The position numbers were made by a program, and so were the translations under genes. 64,000 nt of DNA from Flavobacterium nitrogenifigens (GTDB lineage Bacteria; Bacteroidota; Bacteroidia; Flavobacteriales; Flavobacteriaceae), in assembly GCF_003254565.1 (NCBI RefSeq), contig NZ_QJRI01000178.1, forward strand, positions 62,001 through 126,000, given 5' to 3'. Positions 63,550-64,000 of this stretch are shown in pieces (position 1 is the stretch's first letter; every line of letters begins with the position of its first letter). The notes below the pieces were generated by a model that was not told the origin of the DNA, made no database searches, and was given only the letters and a program-made list of their open reading frames with translations.

Positions 63550-64000
63550 TTATATTGTTGAAGTTCTTCCTCCATCTAAAACTAAATTCTGACCCGTAAT
63601 CCAGCTTGAAGCATCTGAAAGTAAAAATACGATTGGGTCTGCAACCTGTTCTGGCGTTCCATAACCCAGCGGATATTTCTTTTCGTCTTCTTGAATCACT
63701 TCGAGAGATAAATTTTCTATAGATTTTGAGGTTATTTCTGTCTTTACCATACCAGGCGAAACACAATTTACACGAGTTTTACTCACCGCAAATTCATTTG
63801 CCCAAACTTTTGAGATCGCAATTAGCGCTCCTTTAGTAGCAGCATAAATTCCGTTTCCTTTCATTCCAAATAAACCTGCAACAGATGAAACCAAAACAAT
63901 CGAACTTCCTTTGTTTATTTTTTTCTTTTTAAAAATCAAATTAACTAGATAGGTAATCGAATCAAAATTGATACTTCTCATTTCGTTCATTAACTGCTCC
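63550..64000 (-). CDS. Short-chain dehydrogenase/reductase, N-terminus beyond the window
   Basis: The frame is open through the right edge, so the nucleotide-binding N-terminus is missing and about 149 residues are seen. They hold the catalytic Ser in VSSVAGLFG, the Tyr-x3-Lys in IYAATKGALIAIS, the PGMVKTEI loop and the end SSWITGQNLVLDGG. It looks like a FabG-type reductase. Next to the KAS III it would reduce a 3-keto acyl to a 3-hydroxy acyl chain (inference). Confidence 0.9.
   Translation of the reverse strand, partial: EQLMNEMRSINFDSITYLVNLIFKKKKINKGSSIVLVSSVAGLFGMKGNGIYAATKGALIAISKVWANEFAVSKTRVNCVSPGMVKTEITSKSIENLSLEVIQEDEKKYPLGYGTPEQVADPIVFLLSDASSWITGQNLVLDGGRTSTI

Noticed and set aside
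1..64000. tRNA, rRNA, insertion sequences, prophage or riboswitch
   Set aside because: I read both strands for cloverleaf-like segments, transposase motifs and conserved leader structures and found none that could be supported.

Overview
The window looks like a chromosomal segment of a Flavobacterium-type bacterium (Bacteroidota, Flavobacteriaceae). The evidence is AT-rich DNA, promoter elements of the TAnnTTTG type with an upstream TTG, SprB-type repeats and a type IX secretion (T9SS) C-terminal sorting domain, a fused CcoN-CcoO cbb3 oxidase subunit, and the gene set dapD, mqo, DUF5606, def and ruvX in flavobacterial form. I saw no rRNA, tRNA, insertion sequence, prophage or CRISPR array.

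Left part (1-20,000): one co-directional run of envelope or surface genes. It holds the 3' end of a large unknown protein, a fibronectin-III protein, three tandem SprB-repeat paralogs plus a collapsed fourth copy, a 2132-residue SprB-like protein with a T9SS sorting domain, an outer-membrane barrel with a long helical tail, and a 1024-residue surface protein. The last ends in a GH19/lysozyme-like domain and overlaps by 4 bases (ATGA) a small gene for an exported protein. I read this as a candidate polymorphic toxin with a periplasmic immunity protein, attached to a T9SS-linked surface apparatus. It is the most interesting system in the window.

Middle part (20,000-34,900): two LamG-like paralogs around a DUF481 protein, then housekeeping genes: a cysteine-synthase-family enzyme, an S9A peptidase, ybaB, threonine aldolase, prfB with its programmed +1 frameshift, msrB, an lpxD-like gene, an acyl-CoA carboxylase beta subunit, DoxX, and two small unknown membrane proteins.

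Microaerobic block (34,900-46,100): hemN, the cbb3 oxidase operon ccoS-ccoNO-ccoQ-ccoP-ccoG-ccoH-TauE/SafE-like, the copper ATPase ccoI, and a Crp/Fnr-type regulator. Three near-identical palindromes (ATGATAATTATCAT-like) lie upstream of hemN, ccoS and ccoI. In all three the palindrome centre is exactly 33 bases from the centre of a -7-like element, which suggests one local regulon run by the adjacent regulator.

Right part (46,100-64,000): mazG, DUF5606, def, a FUSC-family protein, mqo, ruvX, a ParE/RelE-type toxin-antitoxin pair, a PAS protein and dapD. These are followed by a lipopolysaccharide/surface-glycan cluster: heptosyltransferase-like GT9, several GT2/GT4 glycosyltransferases, a Kdo/WaaP-type kinase, a NeuD/PglD-like acyltransferase, a KAS III and an SDR cut by the right edge.
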